A program made the translations under genes and the position numbers. The notes beneath the pieces are model-generated. The model did no database searches, was not told where the DNA came from, and saw only the letters and a list, made by a program, of their open reading frames with translations. Shown here piece by piece: positions 1-8,514 of a stretch of DNA of 64,000 nucleotides (position 1 is the first letter of the stretch; each line of letters opens with the position of its first letter). Source of the stretch: Lentisphaeria bacterium. GTDB lineage: Bacteria; Verrucomicrobiota; Lentisphaeria; Victivallales; Victivallaceae. The stretch is from positions 5,019,233 to 5,083,232 of the forward strand of contig CP091727.1 of the NCBI GenBank assembly GCA_022009855.1. Direction: 5' to 3'.

Positions 1-652
1 TTCGTCGCTTTTCTTGCACGCTTGAACTGATTGGCTTTCGCATAACCGCTTTGGCTGCGTAAAACCTTTTCCCGATCCGCTCGTAGGTTTGCCGCAACTC
101 AATACCGTTTTTACGTGCGGATTTTACCAGACGTTCACGCAATCGATCGTAAAGTCGGGCATCGGTTGGATAGCGGACGGCTTTTTCCTGAACGGTGCTG
201 TCGACATTCACCCGGGTCAGTTCCGATTTCTTGATGAACCCTTCACGCAGTCCCGTTTTCAAACTTTCTTCGAGCATTTTTTCTGCCCCGCTCCGGGCAA
301 GTTTTTTGCGCCAACGCGACATTGTCGACTGATCGGTCGGATATTCATGCTCAAAATAAATCCCACCGGTAAAATACTGCCAGTAAGGATTTTCAAGCCA
401 TTCATCAAGAACGGCTTCATTACTCATGCCGCTCGCGTATTTCAGATAATGCAGCGCGACCATCAGACGAACTGGACAGGAGGGACGACCGTTATTTGCA
501 CAAAAGCTTGCCGACAAGCCGTCTTCAAAACTCTGCCAATCAATCGCATCGGCAAGTTTTACAATCGCATGGTGCGGGGAAACAATATCACGCAACAAGG
601 GTTTGAACAAATCTCCCTGCTGCTCCTTGCGAGTATCACTCTTTGTCATCAT
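1..652 (-). pseudogene. IS5-family transposase, N-terminal part, runs off window
   Basis: Reading the minus strand from the ATG at 652 gives an IS5-type (DUF772-like) transposase start: QGDLFKPLLRDIVSPHH, then GRPSCPVRLMVALHYLKY, then the region around the first catalytic Asp, VNVDSTVQEKAVRYPTDA. The frame breaks near 63-72: the expected continuation KRVLRSQSGYAKANQFKRA lies one frame away, the change being in a GGGAAAAGG run. The C-terminal catalytic part lies beyond the window edge. An open frame on the opposite strand (89-706) is its shadow. Family call is firm, exact group is not. Confidence 0.8.
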
Positions 653-780
653 TTTGCAAGCTTTCTTTCGATTTTATACGAGTTTTCTTGCAATAATATA
701 TCATGAAAAATCATGATTTTCTATTGATATTCAATTTGTTAAATGATTTTTTCATGATCGACTACGTCAGAGGATTTTAC
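653..780. other. AT-rich spacer, no gene
   Basis: Low-GC spacer upstream of the IS5-type transposase. It contains TCATGA palindromes (around 701-716 and 752-758) that may belong to the IS end or its promoter. No gene is visible. Confidence 0.5.
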
Positions 781-1890
781 TTAAAAAGCTGCACAGCCTT
801 TTTCGGAAGCAATAGCTGCCGCGATTCCGGAGGCTTCACCCGTCATGACGGCAGTCGGAATGACGTGGTACACTTCCCATGAATCATGGACGCTGGAAAT
901 ACATCGGCCTGCAGCAAAAGTACCATCGATTTTTTCCGGAACCAGAGCTCCGAAAGGAGTTTCCCAAACAGGGCCGGCAATACGCCAGTCTCCAGTCATT
1001 TCAATGGAATCCTCAAAACGTTTCTGATTGTCGCCGCTGTCCAAAGTCGCCTTACCCGCAATCGCAGCGATCTTGCGGAATTGCGTCATTGCCGGCAGAT
1101 GCACCGGAAAACATTCCGCAGGGGTACATGTATTGTTTGAATAATTTTCACGATACTGCTGACGGATCTTATCCCGAGCCGAACGTGTATATTCCGTAAT
1201 GACCTTTCCGTCACAGGCATCCTCCGGAACAAAAACTTTCTTTTGATCCGCAAAGGTACGAATATGCAGCGCGCCGGAAATGTGATAAGAAGATGCATTC
1301 GGCGCAATTTCCTCGTACCACGCACTGTGAATGTTTGTATCATGGAAAACTCTGCCGCCAGCGGCGCGCACCAAAAACTGCGGAACCGGAAGCATCCACA
1401 AAACAATCTACCTCGATTATGCCGCGTCTGCTGATATTTTCCACTTCCATCACCGTAATACGGTTGCCGTCTTTTTGCACAGTGCAGACAAGCGATTCAA
1501 GCCACAGATCCACATTCGCCTTTTTAAGAAACTCATCAAGAGTCAACGTGAACCCAGCCGGAGAAAAATAAACTTCAAAACGGTTCCCGTGACGACGCAT
1601 GTGCGAAGTTTCTCCTCCCCATTTCTTATGAAGTTCAAACGGACTGAACTCCGTAGATGCACGCATAAATTCTTCACTGAGACCGCTTATGACTTGATGC
1701 CCGAATCCATCACATAAGGGCAGATACACAAAAATCAGACCGGAAGTGGCGAGTCCGCCAATAAGAGTCTGTTTTTTTCGATCAGTGCGACTTTCCGCCC
1801 GCGTCTTGCCGCCGCTACTGCTGCTGCAACACCGGCAACACCGGCACCAACGACAGCGACGTCATATTTCCTTTGAAATACAAAATTCAT
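781..1890 (-). CDS. FAD-dependent oxidoreductase, frameshifted
   Basis: The start ATG at 1890 follows a GAAGGG ribosome binding site. The N-terminus carries a dinucleotide-binding fold, VVGAGVAGVAAAVAAARR, followed by GGLATSGL, the signature of the FAD_oxidored family common in polysaccharide-degrading gut bacteria. The C-terminus has the FAD-contacting segment FAAGRCISSVHDSWEVYHV. Substrate unknown. Two frame breaks are visible: a 7-T run at 1772-1778 and a 5-A run at 1373-1377 (plus-strand bases); restoring one base at each joins all three pieces into about 369 residues, normal for the family. It is the only chromosomal-type metabolic gene in the window, lying between IS elements, so it may be a host gene at the element boundary. 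Confidence 0.75.
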
Positions 1891-2035
1891 ATCATGCCCT
1901 TCTGTTGCAACCCTTTTGGAATTAACTCTTCATGACTAAAAAAGCCGACTTTTATCAAACTAGGGTTAATTCCCCGCTGCTTGCTACGATTCTTTGCTTA
2001 CAATTTTTGCGACAGGCTCGCTTGCGAGCCATGTA
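1891..2035. other. Spacer with a small hairpin
   Basis: Noncoding spacer. A perfect stem GGCTCG-CTTG-CGAGCC lies at 2015-2030 without a following T-run, so it is not an obvious terminator; it may be an IS end structure. Nothing else is seen. Confidence 0.4.
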
Positions 2036-2290
2036 AGGTCTAGCGTAATACCCAGATGCTTGCATCGGGGATAGCTTGACCGAAAGCAAAAAATTTTATT
2101 TTTGCATCCGGAACGCGACTGTCGAGGTCAAGTCCGAGAAAACGCATGAAGCTCAATCAATCCATGAACTGTTATCCCATCTCATCATCGTTCGGATTGT
2201 GCAGCGACTGCAGAATCAAAATCTTGAACATCATCACGACATCAAAGGTCTGCGTCCAGCATTATTTTTGCGTTCATGGTCATATATGAA
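2036..2290 (-). pseudogene. Decayed IS5-type transposase fragment
   Basis: On the minus strand, pieces of an IS5/IS1182-like N-terminal region can be read: VVMMFKILILQSL, then LSFMRFLGLDLDSRVPDA. Unlike the other interrupted genes here, this copy has in-frame stop codons (after DEMG and after QFMD) as well as a frame change upstream of VVMM, so it is a genuine relic. No ends or duplication could be defined. 2291-2508 holds AT-rich sequence with no gene that I can support. Confidence 0.7.
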
Positions 2291-2508
2291 CTCAAGGCCT
2301 CCTCGAAAATCTTCCCTCTGAACAATTTTTTTTGGTTCGGAAGAATATCTCCATTTCCCGTCAGATATTCCAGACGGTTGTATATATCAAAAAGTCCGTT
2401 CAGCATATGCATCTCCAATTTTGGTTACGCTACAATATACTCCAATCTCCACTTTTTTGCCAATCGTATCTCAATTTATCCTTGAATATTGTATCGGCAA
2501 TTAACTTA

Positions 2509-3467
2509 GAGCTTATCAACTAATAAATTGATTTTAATAGCTCCTTGTGCTATATTATCTTCACGCAAAAACAATGGAGGTAAACATGGCAACGACAAGG
2601 CTGAGAACATGGGAAATAACGGATGAATTTTGGGCAAAAGTTGAAACATATATTCCGAATGATTTACGTTGCCCCGGGGTAAATTATCGCCGAAAACCGG
2701 GAGGAGGGAGAAAATCTCGCTATGGAAACCGATTGTATTTTTCGGCTATCGTTTATGTTCTCCGCACGGGAATTATTTGGAATGCATTGCCGCGCAAGGA
2801 ATTTGAAAATATCACATCACAAGCGGTACATAAAAAAATTTATGCAATGGTCACGAGCTGGATTTTTTCAAAAGCTTTGGCACGCTGGTCTTATGGAGTA
2901 TGACGAGATGGAAGGGATTGCATGGGAATGGCAGTCGGCGGATGGTTCTCATGGAAAAGCGCCATTGGCACAAGAACTTGCCGGAGCAAATCCAACAGAC
3001 CGGAGTAAGCAAGGAAGCAAAAAAAATCTACTCGTAGACGCAGTTGGCATCCCGTTGTCGATCGTCGTAACCGGAGCCAACAGGCATGATGCAGCCGTTC
3101 TTGATGAATTACTCAAGGAGCGTATGAAGCCCCTGGATTTTGAGCATTATGAACACATTACTCAAAATGTTTGCTTGGATGCCGGATATGTCGGAAAAGC
3201 GGATGTTGCGTCCAGACATGGCATGGTGCCGCATATTCGACCTCGCGGAGAAGAAAAGAAGGCAATTGAACTGCATGGATTTCGTCCTAAACGATGGATT
3301 GTCGAGGTTGCACATTCGTGGTTCAACCGATTCAGAAAAATTCATGTCAGATACGAAAAAACCGCCTGCGCATACAATGCCTTGCTGTACTTGGCAGTTA
3401 TGATGATAACGATGAATAAAATTATGGCAATTTATCCTCCGTTATGATATTATTAGTTGATAAGTTC
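2509..3467 (+). mobile_element. IS5-like insertion sequence, copy 1
   Basis: 959 bp bounded by 18-bp imperfect terminal inverted repeats: left GAGCTTATCAACTAATAA, right (reverse complement) GAACTTATCAACTAATAA. It is flanked by a TTA duplication at 2506-2508 and 3468-3470, typical of the IS1031/IS5 kind. The duplicated TTA on the right is the stop codon (TAA on the minus strand) of an IS630-type transposase, so this element landed exactly on that stop. Copy 2 lies 127 bp away in the same orientation. Confidence 0.93.
2586..3447 (+). CDS. IS5-family transposase, copy 1, one frameshift
   Basis: Start ATG at 2586 with GGAGG at 2576-2580. N-terminus MATTRLRTWEITDEFW is the DUF4096-like DNA-binding region; the catalytic part shows DGSHGKAPLAQ (first Asp), CLDAGYVGKADV (second Asp) and WIVEVAHSWFNRFRK (Glu), the DDE triad. 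The frame is broken once, at a 7-A run (2832-2838) where copy 2 has six A. Some relatives make transposase by programmed frameshifting at such A-runs, but copy 2 is continuous at this place, so a miscounted run is likelier. Confidence 0.9.
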
Positions 3468-3594
3468 TTAGCTTGCATATAAAACGCTTTCTGCATGAAA
3501 TAATTTGGCGATATGACCGGGATCACGGGAAACATCATCCATGTATGCTTTTGCATGTTCCTCTATTTTTCCTTTTGCACGTCCCTGAGGTTTA

Positions 3595-4554
3595 GAGCTT
3601 ATCAACTAATAAATTGATTTTAATAGCTCCTTGTGCTATATTATCTTCACGCAAAAACAATGGAGGTAAACATGGCAACGACAAGGCTGAGAACATGGGA
3701 AATAACGGATGAATTTTGGGCAAAAGTTGAAACATATATTCCGAATGATTTACGTTGCCCCGGGGTAAATTATCGCCGAAAACCGGGAGGAGGGAGAAAA
3801 TCTCGCTATGGAAACCGATTGTATTTTTTCGGCTATCGTTTATGTTCTCCGCACGGGAATTATTTGGAATGCATTGCCGCGCAAGGAATTTGAAAATATC
3901 ACATCACAAGCGGTACATAAAAAATTTATGCAATGGTCACGAGCTGGATTTTTTCAAAAGCTTTGGCACGCTGGTCTTATGGAGTATGACGAGATGGAAG
4001 GGATTGCATGGGAATGGCAGTCGGCGGATGGTTCTCATGGAAAAGCGCCATTGGCGCAAGAACTTGCCGGAGCAAATCCAACAGACCGGGGTAAGCAAGG
4101 AAGCAAAAAAAAATCTACTCGTAGACGCAGTTGGCATCCCGTTGTCGATCGTCGTAACCGGAGCCAACAGGCATGATGCAGCCGTTCTTGATGAATTACT
4201 CAAGGAGCGTATGAAGCCCCTGGATTTTGAGCATTATGAACACATTACTCAAAATGTTTGCTTGGATGCCGGATATGTCGGAAAAGCGGATGTTGCGTCA
4301 AGACATGGCATGGTGCCGCATATTCGACCTCGCGGAGAAGAAAAGAAGGCAATTGAACTGCATGGATTTCGTCCTAAACGATGGATTGTCGAGGTTGCAC
4401 ATTCGTGGTTCAACCGATTCAGAAAAATTCATGTCAGATACGAAAAAACCGCCTGCGCATACAATGCCTTGCTGTACTTGGCAGCTATGATGATAACGAT
4501 GAATAAAATTATGGCAATTTATCCTCCGTTATGATATTATTAGTTGATAAGTTC
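3595..4554 (+). mobile_element. IS5-like insertion sequence, copy 2
   Basis: 960 bp, same 18-bp inverted ends as copy 1, flanked by TTA at 3592-3594 and 4555-4557. I see only about four substitutions against copy 1, but three run-length differences: 6 T versus 5 T (3824-3829), 6 A versus 7 A (3919-3924) and 9 A versus 8 A (4105-4113). Inserted within the IS630-type transposase gene. Confidence 0.93.
3672..4534 (+). CDS. IS5-family transposase, copy 2, two frameshifts
   Basis: Same protein as copy 1 (start ATG 3672, GGAGG upstream). Frame is lost at the 6-T run 3824-3829 and again at the 9-A run 4105-4113; at both places copy 1 is in frame, while copy 2 is in frame where copy 1 is broken. A composite of the two copies gives one uninterrupted IS5-type transposase of about 286 residues with the DDE triad intact. 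This makes run-length miscalls the simplest explanation. Confidence 0.9.
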
Positions 4555-4860
4555 TTATTGTTCAGATTTGACTTCAAATCCCGATTCAGATATTCATCCG
4601 GGTTCAGATCAGGGCTGTAGCTTGGTAGATGAAACACTTTGATAAAAGCGGCATGTTCACGCAGGAAATCATCAAGTAATTTACTGTGGTGAACCCGCAG
4701 ATTATCGAGCCAATTTCAAAAAAGATTGGCTTTTTTCTTGTAAATAACTCTTTTTCTCATGTGCCGAGCCCATCTTGACACATCCAGTACGACTTTTTTC
4801 AAAAAAGCCGTAAAAATCGATTTTTTTGTGTGAACCTCCTTCCATGTTAGGTTTTGTCAA

Positions 4861-5275
4861 GCTACTTTTGCAACTTTTTCCTATTTTTCTTATATTTGAA
4901 GCGTAATTCCCTTACCCATGTAACCATAGGTGTCGTTTTTTGCCAAAATCAAAACTTATTGTATCTCTGTTTCTGTTCTTCAAAAAGATATTTTCTAGCA
5001 CTTCACACCGGCAGCGGGTAAGCCATCGTTCCCAACCTTCCATCGACCGCGAACGTTCCAGACATTCGCCGATAATATGCCACATGCGAAAAACGTGTGA
5101 ATTCGAAGCCTCTGTCTTAAGGTGTCGGATGCAATCCGCAACCAAGAGTTTTGTCGAGTAGCCTCTATGTTCAAAAAAATATCCTTTCGTTCTCCTTAAA
5201 ATGGCGGTGAATTTCTCAACCTTTCCTACGGCATCTTTCGAAGACCAGGAGGTGAAACGAGTTGATTCATCATGC
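4861..5275 (-). other. 3' flank of the IS110-type element, possible RNA-bearing end
   Basis: About 415 bp downstream of the IS110-type transposase. An open frame continues here (4912-5349) but its residues match nothing I recognise, and its first part is the transposase C-terminus in the wrong frame, so I do not call a protein. IS110/IS1111 elements carry a bridge RNA in a noncoding end, and this flank is the larger of the two here, so it is the place to look. I did not fold it by computation. Confidence 0.35.
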
Positions 5276-6447
5276 TTATGCTGCAATTGGTTTGTTAATA
5301 ATCGCCCCTTCAATAACTTCGCCTTTAACCACATATCGCCACAACGCAACCATCAACTGACGCGCGAGCGCGACAATGGCGGTTCTCCGACTACGTCCTT
5401 TTGCGCAAGGCGGTCTTTCCATTTTTTGTCAACCAACTTTCCGGTTGCCAGCGATACCACAGCCATGCACATTCAATCGCCATTTTTCGCAGACTTTTGC
5501 GTCCGGCTTTGCTGATTCCCTGATCTCTTTTCATTGTCCCACTGGCATATGGACATGGTGTCAATCCGAAAAATGCGGCAAATTGTTTTCCCGTGGCAAA
5601 ACGGTGAAAATCTCCGATCTCCCAAGGCAAGTGCCGTGACAAACGATCTCCGACACCTTTAAACTGTTGCAATTTTCTGACCGTTTCTGCCGTCGAATCA
5701 GTGTTGCCATTTTGTTTGGAAGTTTCTTCATCGTGATTCTGGAATTTCTGGATGGTCTGTTTCCAATCAGCCAGTTCTTTTCTCGAACAACTCCAGTTCG
5801 GCAAGCAAATTGGGAAGCCGAAGCAACAACAAGCTGGGACATTCTGCCCATTCCGGCAATTTCGACCATTTTCTAATTGCCTTGCGCCACTCTACCGCCG
5901 TCCGGTGTGATTTAAAACCTGGCAACGGTGTGCGTTCTATCAAAGAAATCATTTGAGCGTTTACGCGATCTATTGATTTTTTGATACGATCCCATTCTCG
6001 TTCCGCATCCCGACGACCTTCCTCTTCCAAGGACGGGATGTAAACTGTTGGTATATGATCCGAGGGGTGCAAGGCGGCAAGGAATTTTGCATCAAGTTTG
6101 TCCGTCTTGATCGTCTTTCCACTCATAATCACTTTCAACTTGTTGATCGGAAGGATATGAACATTCGCACCAAGTGCAATCAACTTACGAGCTGGCCAGT
6201 AGCCATAGCGACCTGCTTCATAGAAAACATCTACGCGTTTGCCACTATGAAGCAAATTTGTGACCAGCTCAAACACGCGATCCTCTTTGCTTTGATCAAC
6301 CTTGTCTTTCAGACCGTAATAACTCATTTTTCCCGCTTCCCAGTCCTGAACGGCTGTTGCCCAGAGACTGCCTCCCATATCAATTCCGACACTTATCTGG
6401 TTCTTGACTTGACTTTCACTGCGAATGGCATTACCTTTTCTCTGCAT
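5276..6447 (-). CDS. IS110-type transposase, frameshifted
   Basis: Start ATG 6447 preceded by AAAGGAG. The N-terminal DEDD (RuvC-like) domain begins VGIDMGGSLWATAVQDWE and contains SGKTIKTDKLDAKFLA. The C-terminal Transposase_20 domain shows QFKGVGDRLSRHLPWEIGD and FFGLTPCPYASGTM. The end, read in the third frame, is VALARQLMVALWRYVVKG with a stop at 5276-5278. Frame changes lie near 5785 (4 A against 3 expected), near 5415 (6 A) and near 5400 (4 A). Corrected length is about 390 residues, slightly above the usual 320-400. IS110 enzymes move DNA without DDE chemistry and without long inverted repeats. Confidence 0.85.
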
Positions 6448-6607
6448 TTTTGAGCTCCTTTTTCGGTAATTTGGTTTGAGTAAATTTCCAAAGTTACTCG
6501 ACAAAGGAGTTCTTTTCTACTCCGACAATTGCTTGTCACCTATACATGGTATCTTTCCCGTTACCACGGGAGTTGCATTTTTCAATTTTAATCGAACTTA
6601 AATCAAT

Positions 6608-7697
6608 CTATTCAAGCATGTTGAACAGTTGCTTCATCGTAATGGCGATTACGCCGAACATCAGATGACACAGGACTTTCCAATGCCCTTTCACCCTGAC
6701 ATGACGTGCGCCATAGTTGTCTTTCAAATCCGAATTTACCCGCTCAACCGTTGAACGCTCCCGATAACGAATCTTTCGGGCTGGAGGCAATTCAACCGTT
6801 CCTCCCCGCCGGGGATTGGGATCAATAACCGGAATATGTCCCATCTTTTTCGAAACAGCCTTGATTTCTTCCGCGTCATAGGCGCAATCCGCTAAATCAT
6901 ACAGAATTTTTGCTCGTGCCGAAGACATCTGTATCAAAGGGATTGCCGCTTGACTGTCGTGCAATGAGGCTGAACTTAAAATCGCAGCCAGTGGAACTTC
7001 CCCGTCCCCAACCGCAAGATGGAGTTTGTAGCCGCACCAATAGGACGTTTTACCTTTGCTGTCGCGTTTACCGCCCCAGTCGCAACCTTGCGGGAGATCG
7101 GCAAGATTCTCCGGTAGTGTTTGATGCGGTTGCAATTCAAGCCGCCGGGTTTTGATTTCTGCGATTTCCTGTTTGGACAACGCCGCTTTCTCCGCTATAC
7201 TTTTTCGCCCGCGTTTCTTCTTGAGCTTGAGCTTGAGCTTCGGCTTGTTTTTGCGGCAAGCTTTTTCGCGACCGATGATTGCGGTTGAATCAAGGCTTGC
7301 GTGTCCCACCAATTTGTCGGTATAATTTTCCCGAACAACTGCCGCATGGATTGCATTGCAGACTTTCTCCCGGGAAAAATTCCGAACGCTCTTGAAAATG
7401 TCGCTTCGGAGGGACTTCTCCTCGATATTCCCAACCGCAAAGCCTGCGTAAACTCGGATTTGTTTTCAAATTTTCAATCAACCCCTTCGTCGTCGGAAAG
7501 TCGTATACCGCTTTCAGAAAAAACGCCCGAAGCATTTTCTCGCGGTCCTTCATCGGTCGGCCCAAGCCGCACCAGCGTAGCGTGCTGGTGATGAATCGTG
7601 ACGGCTTAATCATTTCAACAATTCGCAAAAACTCCTTCATTTTTGCGGTTAATTCGCACAATTCTTCTTCCAGCAGTGGAAAAAGATATGTTTCCAT
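6608..7697 (-). CDS. DDE transposase (IS4/IS5 superfamily), frameshifted
   Basis: Reads from METYLFPLLEEELCEL at 7697 to KQLFNMLE at 6608, about 363 residues once two breaks are closed: near 7418 (CCC against CCCC, giving GEVPSEATFSRAFG) and near 7312 (AAA against AAAA, giving PTKLVGHASLDSTAI). Catalytic landmarks are HASLDSTAIIGR (first Asp), LADCAYDAEEIK (second Asp) and RSTVERVNSDLKDNYG (Glu, in a typical Y-REKR-like context). A Lys-rich stretch around GREKACRKNKPKLK lies in an insertion between the first and second Asp. IS family name uncertain; ends not defined. Confidence 0.82.
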
Positions 7698-7779
7698 TGT
7701 AAAGTAAAGCTTGGCAGATCGTTCATTTTTCCTCCAGGTTTGCTACCCCTAAGTTAAAATGAACCTTCTGCCTCTTTTT

Positions 7780-8280
7780 TCATCCCCCAAAATTAAAAAC
7801 TTTTGAAATTACCTCATTAGATAAAGTATCGGGGACAGTGCGGAACCAGCTCCTATAAACTCTTATGCTTTTTTTTTTCCGTTCCATTGCCTCATCGGCC
7901 ATGCGTCCCAGTTCTTGGGGAGTTGAATTCTTTAATATTTGCAGAAGCCGTTCGCCTTCCGCATGCCTATCTGGGTCGTTTGAGTGAGTTTTCGACACGG
8001 ATTCTGAAGGAAACGAAATATGAGATGAGGACGTTCCCTTTTCAAATGCCACGAGATGTGCTGGCTTTTCATGCGGATCTGCCTTCTGTGAACGAACTTT
8101 GATAAAACGGGTGATCGTTGACCAGTGGACTTCAAGTCCGAACTGTTCCGCCAGCAACGTTTGTATTTCTCTGGCACTCTTGCGGTCATCAAACCACCAT
8201 GTGAAAATCTGATCCTTATAGGGAATCAGACAACTCCGGAAAGCGCCCGGACTGTTTCGTTTATTTTGTGCTCCAGCCAT
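7780..8280 (-). CDS. Helix-turn-helix protein beside oriT, possible relaxase accessory or regulator
   Basis: 166 residues, ATG 8280 with AGAGGG upstream. Residues 20-62 look like a winged or HTH DNA-binding region: FDDRKSAREIQTLLAEQFG then VHWSTITRFIK, the 'specific pairing with a terminal recognition helix' pattern seen in small DNA-binding proteins. The middle is Ser/Lys rich and probably flexible. It is divergent from the MobF relaxase and its promoter lies in the palindrome-rich 8281-8514 region, the position occupied by oriT-binding accessory proteins such as TrwA or TraY in other MobF systems. Role inferred from position; no sequence match to those proteins is claimed. Confidence 0.6.
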   Translation of the reverse strand: MAGAQNKRNSPGAFRSCLIPYKDQIFTWWFDDRKSAREIQTLLAEQFGLEVHWSTITRFIKVRSQKADPHEKPAHLVAFEKGTSSSHISFPSESVSKTHSNDPDRHAEGERLLQILKNSTPQELGRMADEAMERKKKSIRVYRSWFRTVPDTLSNEVISKVFNFGG

Positions 8281-8514
8281 ATTTCCCTCTATGCAGTTTG
8301 TTGCGTAATATAGCGTAATTTTACGGCATTGTCAAGTTTGTTTCATAATTACGCAACAAATCGCAACGAAAGTTGCCAAAAAACAAGCCTATCGTTTACG
8401 ATAGGAAATTGCGTCTGCTGTAAGCAGCAAAAAATCAAATTTTTTGAAAAAATTATTTTTTCCGCAAATCAGCATTGGACTTTTTCGCGATAGCGATTAT
8501 GGTATTGCCGGGGT
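8281..8514. promoter_or_regulatory. Palindrome-rich candidate oriT and divergent promoter region
   Basis: Between the divergent HTH and relaxase genes lie at least five inverted repeats: TTTGTTGCGTAAT 8297-8309 with its exact complement 8348-8360; a direct repeat of GCGTAAT at 8303 and 8313; GCAAC-GAAA-GTTGC 8363-8376; CCTATCG-TTTA-CGATAGG 8388-8405; CTGCT-GTA-AGCAG 8415-8427; TCGC-GATA-GCGA 8485-8496. An F-plasmid-like GGGGTGTGTGG lies at 8510-8520, overlapping the relaxase start. Arrangement of palindromes next to the relaxase gene is the usual oriT plan. The nick site is a guess. Confidence 0.65.

Larger units (their letters stand above)
3468..4845 (-). pseudogene. IS630-type transposase split by IS5-like copy 2
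   Basis: Two minus-strand pieces join perfectly once the IS5-like copy at 3595-4554 and one TTA duplication are removed: upstream LDNLRVHHSKLLDDFLREH and FHLPSYSPDLNPDEYLN (second Asp and final Glu region of the IS630 DDE domain), downstream KPQGRAKGKIEEHAKAYMDD and ending HAESVLYAS, the usual C-terminus of this family. The N-terminal half (4700-4845) is degenerate; a frame break sits near the AATCTTTTTTGAAATTGG run around 4718-4735. The TAA stop overlaps the TTA duplicated by IS5-like copy 1. Confidence 0.82.

Noticed and set aside
89..706. 205-residue open frame on the plus strand
   Set aside because: Opposite strand of the IS5-type transposase at 1-652.
2832..3924. Programmed frameshift in the IS5-like transposases
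   Set aside because: Known in relatives, but one copy or the other is in frame at every site and the shifts fall at different places in each copy, so miscounted runs are simpler.
4912..5349. 145-residue minus-strand frame
   Set aside because: Its first part is the IS110 C-terminus in the wrong frame and the rest has no recognisable pattern.
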